Assembly (NCBI RefSeq): GCF_902459465.1
Contig: NC_047063.1
Location: forward strand, 21,373,055-21,437,054
Reading direction: 5' to 3'
Origin: Asterias rubens
Lineage: Eukaryota > Echinodermata > Asteroidea > Forcipulatida > Asteriidae
DNA length: 64,000 nucleotides
Positions within the stretch are counted from its first letter, which is position 1. Every line of letters starts with the position of its first letter. Under the pieces are notes generated by a model. That model made no database searches and was not told where the DNA came from. It saw only the letters and a program-made list of their open reading frames with translations. Both the position numbers and the translations under genes were made by a program. Positions 23,201-36,300 of the stretch are shown piece after piece.

Positions 23201-23317
23201 AATAATGAGCCAGTTTGTAACTTTTACGCCCAAGAAAATTCCTCATATCCATTCAATAATAGAATAAATTTTTTATGGATAATTATTTATAGTCTACACA
23301 ACATTTACATTGGCAAG

Positions 23318-23727
23318 GTTATGGACACACTATTGGTAATTGTCAAAGACTAGTCCTCTCACTTCTCACTATATCTCAACATATGCATAAAAAAACAAAC
23401 CTGTGAAAATTTGAACTCAATTGATCATCTAAGTTGTGAGAGAATAATGGAAGAAAACACACCCTTGAAGCACAAGGTCTGTGCTTTCAGATGCCTTGGA
23501 AGTCAATACCTCAGCTGAGGTCTCAGATATTTTCAAATATTTTAGTGAGAAATTACTTCTTTCTCAAAAACTCTTATTACTTCAGAGAGAGCCATTTTTC
23601 AGAATGTTTTATACTACTTACAGCTGTCCATTGCTTGTTACCAAGTTAGTTTTCATGCTTCATGTAACAACTATTTTGAGTATTTACCAATATTGTACAC
23701 TATTGGTAAATACTCCAGTGCCTTTAA
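23318..23727. mobile_element. Family A MITE, copy 5
   Basis: This diverged copy of about 410 bp runs from TGGACACACTATTGGTAATT to CCAGTGCCTTTAA. A short duplication of the terminal ACTATTGGTAAATACT motif near its right end looks like a local rearrangement. Confidence 0.8.
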
Positions 23728-23885
23728 TGTAAATTGTCATGAAATCACAACAAAAGAGCGAATAATCAAGATCATTCTGAGATCAAAAACAAACCACACA
23801 CATGAAACTTAAATGTACTTTGTTTTATTCATAACTTTTTTATCAGTGCATGTACATGTAAGTTTAGGTGATGTGAACACACATA

Positions 23886-24351
23886 AGAGAGGTTTCGCAA
23901 GTCTACGGCTACACATACAGATACCGATACGTCGACACTTTGTGTGTTCACGCTTATCCACCACTATCCTATTTTGCACACACGTTAGCTACAGATACAG
24001 GAACTCATACACGTCGTAGAAAAGCGGATACTGTTTTGCAGCCTTTTAGCTGTCTTTTTGTCCCAGATCAAAATCATTTCCCATGGAATTGCTTTCACTG
24101 GTATCGTGCTTGCTATAGATTGAAAATTGTTAGTCATTTGCAAGCAAAATGATGAGAGAATGCAGTGTAAAAAAACACGGGTTCTCTATACAATGTAGGT
24201 AATGCTTGTCGGGAAAACACTCATGATGAATGCGAGCGCACTCAAGTGACACATACCTATATTTTGCGAAACAAAATCCAACACGCAGCTGATGTGAACG
24301 GATACGGTTATCATATCAGTATCTGTATCCGCACGCTTGCGAAACCTCTCT
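23886..24351. mobile_element. 466-bp inverted-repeat element (ends AGAGAGGTTTCGCAAG)
   Basis: AGAGAGGTTTCGCAAG (23,886-23,901) is exactly mirrored by CTTGCGAAACCTCTCT (24,336-24,351). Inner sequences are partly mirrored too (CAGATACCGATACG against GATACGGTTATC-type blocks). There are no open frames of note. It is a candidate non-autonomous DNA transposon of unknown superfamily. Confidence 0.7.
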
Positions 24352-25245
24352 AATAACTAGAAAAAGATACATTTAATACTAATAGTTTCAAGGTTTTATT
24401 TCAGCCTCTCCATCAAATTTTTTGGTCAACCATTCTCCACTGGAGATAAAAATCAAAATTATGTCACCAAATAGAGGACCTCAATGTTGTAATAAAAAAA
24501 ATAAATAGGCATTCAAGAACTTTCAAGGAAACATGTACTACAAGTACCAACAAGGTTTGCACAGCAAACTTTTTTCCACCCCCCAAATCGCCTACAAAAA
24601 CTTGTTTATATATTTCCTCCCCGAAAAACCCCCAATTCCCTATGGACAATTTCAGGTCGCTCATAAAATAAGATTTACTTTGTAAGACATTAATACATTT
24701 GAAGTTATAAAACAGAAATTGCAAGTAAAACAACACAAACAGTACCTGGTATTATCAAATAAATCTTTGCAATATAAAATGGAGAACTCAGTTTTGATAA
24801 AATCTCTTTGGTTTAAATTTTGTACCCTTTTCAGAAATTAGTTTTATAGTGCGCTACATATACAACTGTCATTAAAGACACAATATCTGAATTAAAGTAC
24901 ATAACAAAGACTACATAAAGACTACATAAATGCTACCATATAATAGTTCAAACAATTGTTAATATTAAAACAAACAAAAATTCACTTGTATTGATTCTGA
25001 ATTACCCTGCCTCACCAATAATGCTGATTTTCATACCAAGCTTTATCCAACTCCCAAGCTCAAAATTGCTCTCCGTAATTGTTTTTCTTTGGCCACCATT
25101 TTTTTTAAATGGTCAATATAGTTATAAAAATATGTGTTATATCAAGATCTCAAACTTTTTATTTCTACCTCCTCCTCTCCTCTCCAAACCCCTCCCTCCC
25201 CCCCCCCCCCCCCTCCAAAAAAAAAAAGCCGATGTGGCAGAAGAT
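24352..25245. other. AT-rich spacer, no gene recognised
   Basis: Only homopolymer and simple-sequence tracts are evident, such as poly-C followed by poly-A near 25,197-25,227. No conserved protein motif was found on either strand. Confidence 0.5.
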
Positions 25246-25380
25246 TCTGTGTACAAACTTCTTCTGATAGCGCCCTCATTTGAATCCTGCTTCTTCAGCC
25301 TGTATGAGTTTCCCCATATGTGGACAGAATCTCCGGTGGACAGATTAACCTGGGACACCGGCCCAACAAAACCCTTGGTG
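25246..25380. repeat. Dispersed repeat, copy 1 (second copy at about 53,741-53,866)
   Basis: Blocks TGTACAAACTTCT, TAGCGCCCTC, TTTGAATC, CGGTGGACAGATT and GGGACACCGG occur in the same order at about 53,752-53,855. The two copies are diverged and show no terminal repeats. Confidence 0.65.
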
Positions 25381-25685
25381 CCATTCGAAGGCCACACTGT
25401 CTTTTAGTCACCTTCGCCCTAAAACAACAACACCTCAAAAACATCTATATTTAAAAGAGGGTCAAATATTAAAATCAAAATTGCACACTTACATGCAAAT
25501 GCCTACAGATCAGGCAAATGATGTTAAGAAATGATGGATATAATACATATCAGTGGTTAGAAAAGGTAAAAAGAAGTTGTTTAAAATTTGAACGCAAGTC
25601 AGGAAACCTTGATTTAAATTTAATAAATGCTGATTTTGCAACGGGGATAATGAATAACCTTTCTACCCTTACACTGGTGTGTATT

Positions 25686-25800
25686 AAGAAGGGAATAAAA
25701 GGGTAGCGATGAGTTCAGGCCTTGTGACAAATAGCACGGCAAGGTTTAAAACAGACGTTTAAGAACGAGTCACTGTTCTTTTATTCCCATTCCAATTGAC
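25686..25800. mobile_element. Family E repeat, short copy
   Basis: It starts AAGAAGGGAATAAAAGGGTA and ends GTTTAAGAACGAGTCACTG, then CTTTTATTCCCATTCC, an approximate inverse of the start. It is shorter than the 48.7-kb copy. Confidence 0.6.
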
Positions 25801-27246
25801 TATTAAATCGTTGTGGTACCCACTGCTAGCACATACATTGTAGGATTCGAACTGCCTCTTGCCATAGGGGCTAGCTTGGTTATCTTTGGTAACACATTGC
25901 AAAAAAGGTTGCAGGTTTGAATCTAACCCAGTGATTTGAGGTTTGTTTTTCACAGACCTCAGGGAAGTACTGAATACATGTAGTGCTTACTACACATCGG
26001 TGCAAGGGTAATAACAACTAAACATATTGATTTACTAAAAGACTTGAATAATTGAAAGTCAAAACCAAACCTGAGGATTAGAAGGACCTGCGATATTTCA
26101 TGCGCAAATTACATTATTCCTCAACCTATTAGTGTCTACAGACCCTCAAATAATAGACTTTTGTATCATTGGGACATCATAGCACTTTTAGCAAAGATGT
26201 TGAGTGGTAAAGCCAGAAAATTTTAGTTGAGTTTATTTTTTATTTTTTTTTGCCTAGTAGCCCTCACCTTGAGAGACCCTTTGGTCTTACATTGGGTATG
26301 CCTGATTCCTATGCCAACTAGTTCCTATGCCAAAAGCACACACACAAAACAAAATTCCCAAAAAATATTTTTACTCGGAGCAGCAGAAAATATTTTGTAA
26401 GAGTATTTCTTTGAGTGATCACAAAAGATTATGCCTATTTTACAAGTTACCAAGGAATTGTTGCTTGTCACTCTAAACTTTGATGAAACATTGGTCTCTT
26501 ACACGACTACTGACGAAATTATGCGCTTTAAGCTGAGGAACACCAGGGCAAAATGACGCTGCAAGATGTTCAGCAAAATGTTGCTATTCTGTTCTCTGTG
26601 ATTGGTCCAACATAAATGTAAACAATCAATGGGGTGTTTGTTTGTTTGTTTGGTTGTTGGGTCATTGGGGTGTTTATTTGTTTTGTTTTTTTCTGTTTTT
26701 TTCTGTTTTTTTTTTTCTTTTTCTGATGGGTTTAGGCGATTGGATTCAAAATGATTCATCCATCCCAATCTATGCAAAATTAATGAGAATTATCTTATCA
26801 AGGTAAAACAAAAACAAGTCACTGTTTGGAAACATAATTATTTTCAGAAAAACGTGAACATTTTGAAATGCAACCTGCAAAAGATTTCTATAATGTCCCT
26901 GAATTCCGGCAGCCATTTTGTCTGTTTAAATATATTGTAGCAAAACGTCACTTACAGCAAAATATTCTAGGTGCTCAATATAAACTCCACAAAATAGTAA
27001 ATTGTACAATTGACAATATTTATACCAGACTTATCTCTTATTACTTAATTATATATTTATATTAGTGTAGTTACGTGGTTCACTCGCATTGCATTTGTAA
27101 TTTTAAATGTTTGTGGCAACAAAACCAATAGACTAGCACTCAGACATGTCGAAGCAAAGATACCAGTGTGGAGAAGTCATGGGTGAGCAACACTTTTAGA
27201 CACGGGAGTGTGTTAACCCCCCCCCCCCAAAAAAAAATATATATAT

Positions 27247-27331
27247 ATATATTTGTTTGTACTTGTTTTATGCCTCTGAAGAAGGTCCGGATTGGATCGA
27301 AAGCTAAGGCCATCTACCCTATTCATTATAT
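27247..27331 (+). mobile_element. Solitary 3' tail of the Penelope-like element
   Basis: About 85 bp from TTGTTTGTACTTGTTTTATG through CTGAAGAAGGTCCGG to ACCCTATTCATTATA are almost identical to the reverse complement of 954-1040. It sits between two AT microsatellites and no reverse transcriptase lies upstream, so it is an extremely 5'-truncated insertion. Confidence 0.85.
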
Positions 27332-27580
27332 ATATATATATATATATGGGGGGGGGGGGCAAAGAGGCATCTAGGGACTCAAAAGTAAATCCCTTTTACA
27401 CCAGAAATGTTACTTCCTGGCTGATTCTTGTGACCTTATAAAGCCTTGGCAACAGTTGTAACTGCTGCTCCGGCCGCAAATTCGAATACGCCCTGAGATG
27501 AGATAAGACGAGTTGTCATTATTGCCATAGTGCTTTGTATTGCAACACCACGCTTTGCTAAGTAAAGATCCAATACACAG

Positions 27581-28321
27581 TTAAAGGCACTGGACAAGGT
27601 TGGTGTCAAAGACCAGTATTCTCACTTAATTGAGATGTGGGGTGTCGTGGCCGAGTGGATAAGAGCACCGAACTCAAGCTCTGATGCTTCTGTTCAACAG
27701 AGTGTGGGTTCGAATCCAGGTCGTGACACTTGTGTCCCTGAGCAAGACACTTAACTATAATTGCTTCTCTCCACCCAGGGGTAAATGGGTACCTGTGAGG
27801 GCAGAGATGGTTCTTGTGATTGGTTTAGCCATGTAGCGCATATAATTGTCGCACAGGCTGTATACTCCCCAGGGAGCTGAGATGGTTTAAGGAATGATTT
27901 AAGGCCCAGTGACCAGGGGTAATAATGTCGAAAGCGCTTTGAGACACCCCATGAAAAAGCGCTATATAAAAACCGTGTATTATTATTATTATTATTAATT
28001 GTGTACAGTCCCAACATTTGCATAAAATAACCAGCCTGTGGAAATTTGGGCTCAATTGGTCATCAAAAGTGCAAGAAAATAATGAAAAAAAAACACCCTT
28101 CTTTCAAAACCATGTGTGCTTTCAGATGCCTGAGAAAGGCTTCAGGCCTGGCGTCTTTCTCAGATTCAAATATTTTGGTGAGAAATTACCTGTTTCTCAA
28201 AAACTAAATTTCTTCAGGGGGAGTCGTTTCTCACGATGTTTTTTTAACTATTGTAAGTTTTTATGCTAATATACTATGTATTTTGAATAACTACCGGTAC
28301 CTAATGTGTCCAGTGCCTTTA
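27581..28321. mobile_element. Family A MITE split by a SINE
   Basis: The left part (27,581-about 27,636) has TTAAAGGCACTGGACAAGG and CAAAGACCAGTATTCTCACT. The match resumes at about 28,000 with the CATTTGCATAAAATAA region and runs to CCAGTGCCTTTA. The intervening 360 bp are a tRNA-derived SINE. The MITE is therefore older than the SINE. Confidence 0.85.
27638..27998 (+). mobile_element. tRNA-derived SINE, full length
   Basis: The tRNA-like head has an A box TGGCCGAGTGG (27,648-27,658) and a B box GGTTCGAATCC (27,707-27,717), the internal RNA polymerase III promoter of a serine/leucine-type tRNA. The body contains CCCAGGGGTAAATGGGTACC and ends GCGCTATATAAAAACC followed by a TAT/TTA tail. It is inserted in a family A MITE. 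Confidence 0.9.
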
Positions 28322-28730
28322 TGTTCCATCTTAACTCTTTGTTAAATGTCATCTTGTTAAACCGAGGCTTAGAAATTTCCGTGTGCATGATTACTGAATG
28401 TAGACTGCCTTTAAATATACCTCTTAGAGCCGACTCTTGGGGGCGCTCTTTATTGTATATCCCCTAAACCACCCAACTGCTTTGACACAAAAGAAACTTG
28501 CAGTTTCAGAGGTTCTGAACGCGGAACATGTCCTTGTTCAGAAATTGATGAATACTTGGGTTTTTTTCATATCAAATATATTACTAATGGTAATAAACAT
28601 AAATTATATGTTATCGTATAATACATCTTTGATTTTCTTCTTCATAAAAAGTACTGCCAGAATAATATACAAACGGTCACCAAACTCACCTGAGATTAGA
28701 ATCTGTGACAAAATTGATAGTAAAACATCT

Positions 28731-28979
28731 GGGCCCAATTTCATGGCTCTGCTTACCGCCGAATTCTGTGCTTACGATCACGATTCCCCGCTTACGTGCA
28801 AGCACAGAATTTATGTGCTAGCCTTGTAAGCAGAGAATGCCTAGTAACGTGAAGTACGCACGTGCAGAAGCCAAAATTCGCCGCTACCCTGTGAAATACG
28901 ATTGCTGTAAGCGCAGAATTCCCTGCGTCCGTAAGCGCCGATTATGTGCTAACGGTAAGCAGAGCCATGAAATTGGGCC
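28731..28979. mobile_element. Family C palindromic MITE, complete
   Basis: The element runs from GGGCCCAATTTCATGGCTCT to its mirror AGAGCCATGAAATTGGGCC, with GCTTACG/CGTAAGC motifs repeated throughout both arms. It is about 249 bp and has no coding capacity. It is the cleanest family C copy in the window. Confidence 0.85.
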
Positions 28980-29539
28980 GTGCTTGGCTTAAAATTAAGC
29001 ACACAATTAGCTATTTGGTAATTTTAAGTGCTGAGGCTTTCACTTTCCAAGGCTATCTAACACTTTGTGAGTTATAAGCTGAAGTTATAAACTGAAGCAC
29101 AAGGGAAAACAAAACCATTTCAACAATGTCCAAGAGGACAGATTATGATTTTGGATTAATTTTTAAGGACTCATGACTTCAGCCTTGCTTGAATCCACTC
29201 ACATCATGCGTTTCAAAAGCGTCTTGTCCGATGTGGAGAACTGCCATGGCGATCTTCATCTCCACGCAGACTTGCTCTTTCTTTTACTTTGTGATGAGCA
29301 GCATGTGGCAGTCATGGATCCAACGTCTTCCCGACCTCTGGCGAAGATCTTCACTAGTTGGCAGTGAACGCTAAAAAAGCAAGATTCAAAGATTGTTACG
29401 CACAAAGCTCATCAGAGATGGAATTTGCATTGACCATGTATTCATTTAACACGCTCCTGAGAGAGATGCTGCAGCAATAATCAGTATTTGAACTCGCTGG
29501 CTTTGTGTGGTAGTTTGCTTCCTAAAACTAGAAAAGTGT

Positions 29540-29650
29540 TGATGGAGGCGCTTTGAGACATGGTGTTTAAAACGCTATATAAATACACTATGTAAAAAGC
29601 GCTATATAAAAACAGACTATTATTATTATTATTATTATTATTAATATTAT
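29540..29650 (+). mobile_element. SINE 3' fragment
   Basis: GGAGGCGCTTTGAGACATGG then AAAAAGCGCTATATAAAAAC and a TAT tail match the 3' end of the SINE at 27,638. A partial internal duplication of the CGCTATATAAA motif is present. The tRNA head is missing. Confidence 0.8.
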
Positions 29651-30125
29651 TGAAGTAGAAAGTTGTATCCCCTTATATTATGGTTATCCCTCTGCTGCCA
29701 CTTTTAAGGTTGTATCTAAACTTGGGCAAGATCCCTGGCCACTGCAGTTACCGGTTGTATGGCAACACGTAGGTTAGTTGGTGAAGTGCCATCATGTTAA
29801 TCTGGAGGTCACAGGTTCAAGTGGAATTTACTACTCGACTAGTCGCACCTCAAAGAGTCGCGCCTTTGACACTAGCCACAACTAAATTTTAATCCCCTAG
29901 ATGCATTGAGGTAGATGTTTGGTGCCAGACTCAATATAGTCAAACTCACGTTGAAAGGATTAAAGAATGTGTCACTAATGTCTTATTGTGTTTCCTAAGA
30001 TAAGCTATGTTGTCGTGAGCAACACAATCAGGTAGTCGTGACTATTTTTGTAGTAGTCATGGCGGAACGATTAACAATGTAATTGAAAAAACGATGGATA
30101 GATATGATACAGATAGGTAAAACGG

Positions 30126-30131
30126 TTTATT
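30126..30131 (-). terminator. Candidate CERK poly(A) signal
   Basis: TTTATT on the plus strand is AATAAA on the CERK strand, 184 bases beyond the stop codon. It is the nearest canonical hexamer I noticed. Confidence 0.45.
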
Positions 30132-30314
30132 AAAGTACTGTCCTCACAGCACAAAGGCTGAATTACGACAATTTTACATTTTGACACACAATAGAGCAGC
30201 TATGATCCAATCATTTGCCTCCTTAAATGACCCCTGTGAGGGTGCTTTTTGAGCACGGGACATTACATGAAAGGGGTCTAATGAATATGTTTTGATTAAT
30301 TAAAGATGGCCGAC

Positions 30315-33300
30315 TTACTGCACGTTAATATCAGCAATGTCCTCACTCTCGCCATCCATATTCCAAGTACTGGTGCTGGTGTCCCCCGCTGCCCGGTACC
30401 TGGCCTGTGGCTGCTTGACCAGAGATGTATTGGACGTGGATTGTTCTGGCTGGAAACCGGAGGATTTCTCGTCGCAGTTCGGCAAGGACTTAAAGTTGAA
30501 TTCTTTAACGCGGTGCACCTCAACAAAGTCAAAGTTGAACTGACGGTAAAAAGAACGTGATTAAGGAACTTCACTGATGATGCACCATGTTTGAAAATCA
30601 ATGCCCCTGCCTTCAAAAAACTTTGCTTGCTTGGACCATGGAGGTAGTTGGACAGAAGCTCATCAAAGCTTGTTACTGTACGTGACAACATATCTAAATC
30701 TTGACTGGGTCCCTGTCTTTATCCTTGCCGATAAAGACAGGTCCCCGCTGTCAGATCCATTGATTCCATTGTATACAATCATTGTTTGATAAACATGCAG
30801 TGACATAGATGCCCAAATAGTCACTGCTGTCACGTACGCAATAGAAGCTGACAGCGTATCTCTATGTGAAATGACCGAGGTCAGAGGTCAAACTACACGC
30901 CGGTTTTGCAATTTTTTTAGGCCGGTCTCTGGCGTTGTTCACAAGCCTCGAAGAGTGACGTCAGATGTTCAGGCTAATCTAAATCCTGCCAATGGGCGGC
31001 TTTGGAACGCTAGGTGGCAGCAGACTTGCCAGGTAAACTTCCATTGTTAACGTAGTTTTAAGCATGTGCACGTTACCGAGAACAACAGATTTTACATGGC
31101 AAGTCTGCTGCCTCAAAGCGTCCCAAAAGTCCTCCATTGCAGTTTCACCCATTTTCAGGTTACATTGATTGTTGTTTTAGACTCGAATAAGCCCATTGTT
31201 ATCATTTACACTTACATGATTCCCATAGCTCCCAAGTCGATTCAAGTGTCTCAGAAAGTTGATTCTTGAGCATTTGTGGACTAGGAGCAAGTCTAGACAC
31301 CCATTACCGAGATGTGACGAGGGCGCTATACCCGTAGGGGACAGACGATTGCAACCACTAACAAGTGCTGCGTTGACGGCGCAGAAGTTACCTGTGACCT
31401 TTTTCCAGACTTCTTTTTCCTGTTTAACTAAAATCAAGAGTTACAAACAGGAACTGTTGATCAATTTATGGAGAAAAAAAATGGACAAAATAAAAGAAGA
31501 ATGATAATTTGCCAATGACAAACTCAGGTTGGTACTCACAGGTTTGGGAATGAACACTGTTTTCAACACGATCTAAAAAGTTCATGCGGCGTAAATGTAT
31601 ATGGTTTAGGATGTCACTGCGTGTATAAGTTTACTGATACAAATATTGATACATAAAATATCAGTGGTTCTTATTTATAATGTGAAGTATTGGGAAACAG
31701 TGTCAAATGTTACCATGAAAGCAGCCTTGAATCGTAAAAATCAACCCGATATGTCCTGAGAACATCAAATAAGAAACAGTAAGAATTCCTGTGTGTCCTT
31801 CAGTATTTCTGTTATTTGACACCAATAAGTACATGTAGACTTGTGGGTCAGGATCACTACCCTGGGGAAGTGGGTTTCAATGTGAATGTTTATAAAAGAG
31901 TCGTAGTGAAATCAGTGAGTAGAATTCAGATATTTTGCTTAAAGGGTTTAGGTACTTTTTCACAATGTCCATAGATTTACATTTAACTTACAGGGTTTGA
32001 AGATAATGATGGTGGAAAGCTTCCCTTTAAATATTACTCACTGAGGTGCTGTAGTTTTTGAGAAATGAGTAAAACAATGTCATGAAAATACGTTTGTAAA
32101 TGATTAGAATAATTTTCGTCTCATGAGATGAAAATTATTTTCATGACATTGTTTTACTCATTTCCCCAAAACTACAGCACCTCAGCACGTAATATTTTCA
32201 GGGAAGCTTTCTACTATCATTATCTTCAAACTGTGTAAGTTAAGTGTAAATCTGTGGACATTGTGTTTTTTGTCCTACAAAAGTTACATAGACCCTTTAA
32301 TTGGAAATTAAACCTGCTTCCTTCAGATTTATGTTGGCGCTCTATTATCAGAGCTACATTAGCCCAATGTTGGCAGTCTCCCTATTTTGTCACAGTTTTC
32401 CCATGACACAAGCTGAAGAGCCTTAAAGCATAACTAGCACACAGCTCAAAATCTTGCATTCTATGAAGATTACGGTGCACAATCTTTGGTACGAAGAAAG
32501 TAGCAGATCACAAAACTGGTTATGCCTTATTTCTTCTTTTTCTTAACAACACTTGAATTTAGGATGAGATAAAATGACAAAACGTAAAAGTTCTGATATA
32601 AAGAGTGTCATGTACTGTATTGCCTGCCAAGAAATGAAATGGAATGTACCGTAATGTATCATTTTGTTTTTGTCAAAAATCAACATGGTTATATATGCAC
32701 TGGTTTCAAAACTGTCATCTACCCATTACATCAAGTATGATAACATTTAACCGTTTAAAATATGCATCAACCTTGACCTTTGACCTGGCCTTACCTTCTT
32801 GGAGGTCGATTGCTTCCACATTGCTGTCTAAACACTCACGCAGGTCACTCAACTGAGATTCTGATCGTCTTAGGCATACAACACATCTGTGTTTTAAATG
32901 AGGGATGGGGTTAGAGGTCAAAACAGGCGTACAATTATTTTGGGGTTTTTTAACAATAGACTGTATCGAGTAACCCCTTTGTTGCTGAGAAAGTGGCCAT
33001 TAAAGCACACGCACACGCATCATTTTTTGGTGCTTAGCTTATTTTTAAAGCTTAAACAGGTCTACAGAAACAAGACCCAGGGCCCATTTCATAAAACATG
33101 TGAGCAGCCGTTTTGTGCTTATGGAGCGTCCCTTAGCAGAACATCTATTTCATAAAGCTGTTAACTGTAACAAGCAAGGGTAAATGCTGGCTAACCCGTG
33201 GTAAGCACAGGAGTGACGCAACAATGCAAATCCATAAAGAGCGTGCACGCCCGCCTAGAAATGGTCTGCTTACTAGAGAAATCATGGTGAAATACGTTAT

Positions 33301-36300
33301 GCTTACACACATGTTTTGTGCTACAGTAAGCACACAAATTTGCTTACCAGTAAACAGCTTTATGAAATTGGGCCCTGGTTGTACATGTAGGTTTTGAAAC
33401 ATGGCATGGTGAGGTATCAATCAATGTACATTCGGTGTGTGGATATAACACCATGTGATAGTACATGTAATCCACTTTTGCAGTATTGACCCCTTGCACG
33501 CACGTCACACGCGACGACTGTGCCCCGCTCACCATTTTGGTGGTCAATAGGTTAACGCGTGAATCCTGCGATGCCTAAAATGCCGACTTCCACTGAAAAA
33601 CGCAAAAGTGACATTGAGCCCCAAAATGGTGCATCCAAGATTATTCTGATGATGACGTCAAATGAAGAGGGTCAATTCTTGTAAGAACAATCCAGCTACG
33701 TCTTATTTCCCAGATTCATGTTCCAACTTACCCAACCCTGCATTTTGTCTTGTCCTGCGGGTGGTGATCTTCATCGGCGCTGACGAGAAATGAGACCTCA
33801 CCACAGTATGACTGGTTAGCGAAGTACTTCTTGAAACCTGACAAGACATTCAGCAAAAAAGGATAAAGATTAAACAAGAGATAAAGTAATCGAGGTCAGA
33901 TCTGGGCCAAATTTCATGGCTACCACAGAAATCTGCGCTGATGGTCCCTAATTCTCAGCTTGCTGCGCAAGCTGTGCAAGCGCCAAATATCTGCGCTAGC
34001 TGTGTAAGCTAAGAATGCCTAGTACCGTGTAGCATCCCTGAGTACAAGCAAAATTTCCCTGGTAACCCTTGAAATACGCTCGACAAGTGCACTCTTGAGT
34101 AGGTCCTTGGCCTTGTGGTGGACGATTTTTAGCTTTGAAAAACACATGGAAAAAAAGGAGTAAATCTGTCATCTTTCTTTCATTGTGCTTTAAACTACAG
34201 TAACTTCCACAATCCCCAACAAGACCTACATGTAATTTGACAGAGAAGGTCCCATGTTAATTGGATGGCCTGTTCAGTTTAGACTTGGGGACCAAAATAT
34301 ACTCTTCCAAAAGCTGGAATAGCTCTTCCTAGGCATTAATAGACAGTGATAGAACTAAAGGGAGCACTGCATTTACACACACACGTAACTGAGCTGGCCC
34401 ACCATGGGTTTGAATCCCTAAGGCTACGTAAATACAATTGCATAGAAACTTCTCCTTACAATGTTGGTTGTGTGAACTGGTGCATGACCTGTGTGAAATG
34501 TATATGATTGGTCGGCACTGTTTTCTCAAGAGCCACAAATGCTTCTCATCGGGCCGTGTCATATGGTTTTGTATGGTTTTATTTGAAAACTCTATGAGTG
34601 AACCACCACTTTAATGTTGACCAGACTAACTGACCTTGCAGCCTCGTTTTGGCGACATTGGTTTGAATGGGAGCAAGATGGCTGCTCCATCTTACACAAT
34701 CTTACCGCTGAAATCGTATCTTCTAGGTCCGAGCCAACGGTAGTTTTCACTTTCCTTCAAGACGTCTCCGAAGAAGCCGTACCCCATGAATGAGATTGTG
34801 TACCTTAGCAACTGGTGGCCGCTGTGAACCGAGCAAACGTCCAGGCCTAGTGAACACCCTAGAGAGCAACAAATAAATGGAAATAGTGTTACCCTGAGAT
34901 TGAAGAAAAAAAATTCTATGGGTCTGGTCTTGTTTTATTACAAGTTAACTATACATGTAATAGCAATACAAATAGCAAAGGTGCTGAACCTAGCCTCATG
35001 TATATGTACATTTGAGAGGCGAGTATCTTGTGTAAGGGGAAGTCGCAGGAGTAGTCTAGGCCCAGAGTGAAAGTTGGGCAGATGTTTTATTTGATTTAGA
35101 AATGATGTCATACAGAAATAATAATAATAATAATAATATCGAAGTCTTATATAGCGCACGTATCTACCAAACAAGGTACTCAAGGCGCTGAGTATATACA
35201 AACTTTCAGAAAGATAGGTTATTGCAGTGATGAATTCTGAGACCCAATTATTTAGCACCTTATAAGGGTTTACAAGGTGCTACGGCGCATTAAGCAGCCA
35301 CAACCAGGAACACCGGGGCGAACCCCTTCTCTTTTCGATAAGTGCACTGGGTTCTTTTACATGCGTTACACAACACATGGGACCAACGGCTTTACGTCCC
35401 ATCCGAAGGACGAAGCAATGGTTAAGTGTCTTACTTAAGGACACAGTGTCATGGCTGGGGATTCGAACCCACACTCTGCTGATCAGAAACACCAGAGTTT
35501 GAAATCACATAAGATTGGTATCATCACTACCTAGAATAAGTTGGATGCCGTAGTGGTTAGTATAGGGGAGCAATGGTCAGTGTGCTGGGGGATCTTGAGG
35601 TAATAGCTAAGGATGAAGTTGTAGGCTACAAGAAATGGGATGACAGAGGATATGGCCCACCCGCTGAGATGTAAACAACCATTGAGGAATTCTAGAGACG
35701 GTGCAAAATCTTTGTGACAACGATTCAGTAAGTTATCTCTAAAGGCCAAGTCACACTGCAGCAATGACGAAAACGATAACGTTCATGACGCACACAGAAC
35801 GCTAAAAAGCTCCACGCAGAATCTGCCCCCCGCTCATTCAACCAATCGAGGCATGGTAGAAAGCTACCCTTAAAATACTACTTGCTGAGGTGCTGTTCTT
35901 TTTGAGAAATGAGTAAAGCAAGTCACAAAAACAATTTTCGTCTCTAAAGACGAAAACTATTTTAGCATGTATAAAACGTATTTTCGTGACATTGTTTTAC
36001 TCATTTCTCAAAAACTATCAAAGCACCTCTGCTAGTAATATTTTAAGGGAAGCTTTCTACTATCTTCAAACAGTGTAAAAGTTCAATGTAAATCTGTGGA
36101 CATTGTGTTTTGCGTTACAAAAAGTACCCAAATCCTTTAAGCTCAATTGATTATCAGAGTTTTGACTCCAAGCCAGGAATTTTATCTTTGAACATTTTGA
36201 AAGGGCAAGGTCATTTTCATTTTGCAATTGGAAAATCAATGGGGAACTTTTGAAGGGGCACCAAGGCCAAGACCAGGGGCAACAGAGGCCACGGCCTCCC

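Larger units (their letters stand above)
28980..30314. other. Intergenic region downstream of CERK and of the SINE/MITE block
   Basis: No gene is recognised. A candidate CERK poly(A) signal lies at 30,126-30,131 (AATAAA on the minus strand), 184 bases after the CERK stop. A tRNA-like stretch near 29,770-29,822 (GTTAGTTGGTGAAGTGCC, then AGGTTCAAG) resembles a decayed SINE head. Confidence 0.5.

Noticed and set aside
27648..27720. Possible functional tRNA gene (A and B boxes)
   Set aside because: The sequence continues into a SINE body with a TTA tail and recurs several times; the acceptor stem does not close by eye, so it is a SINE head.
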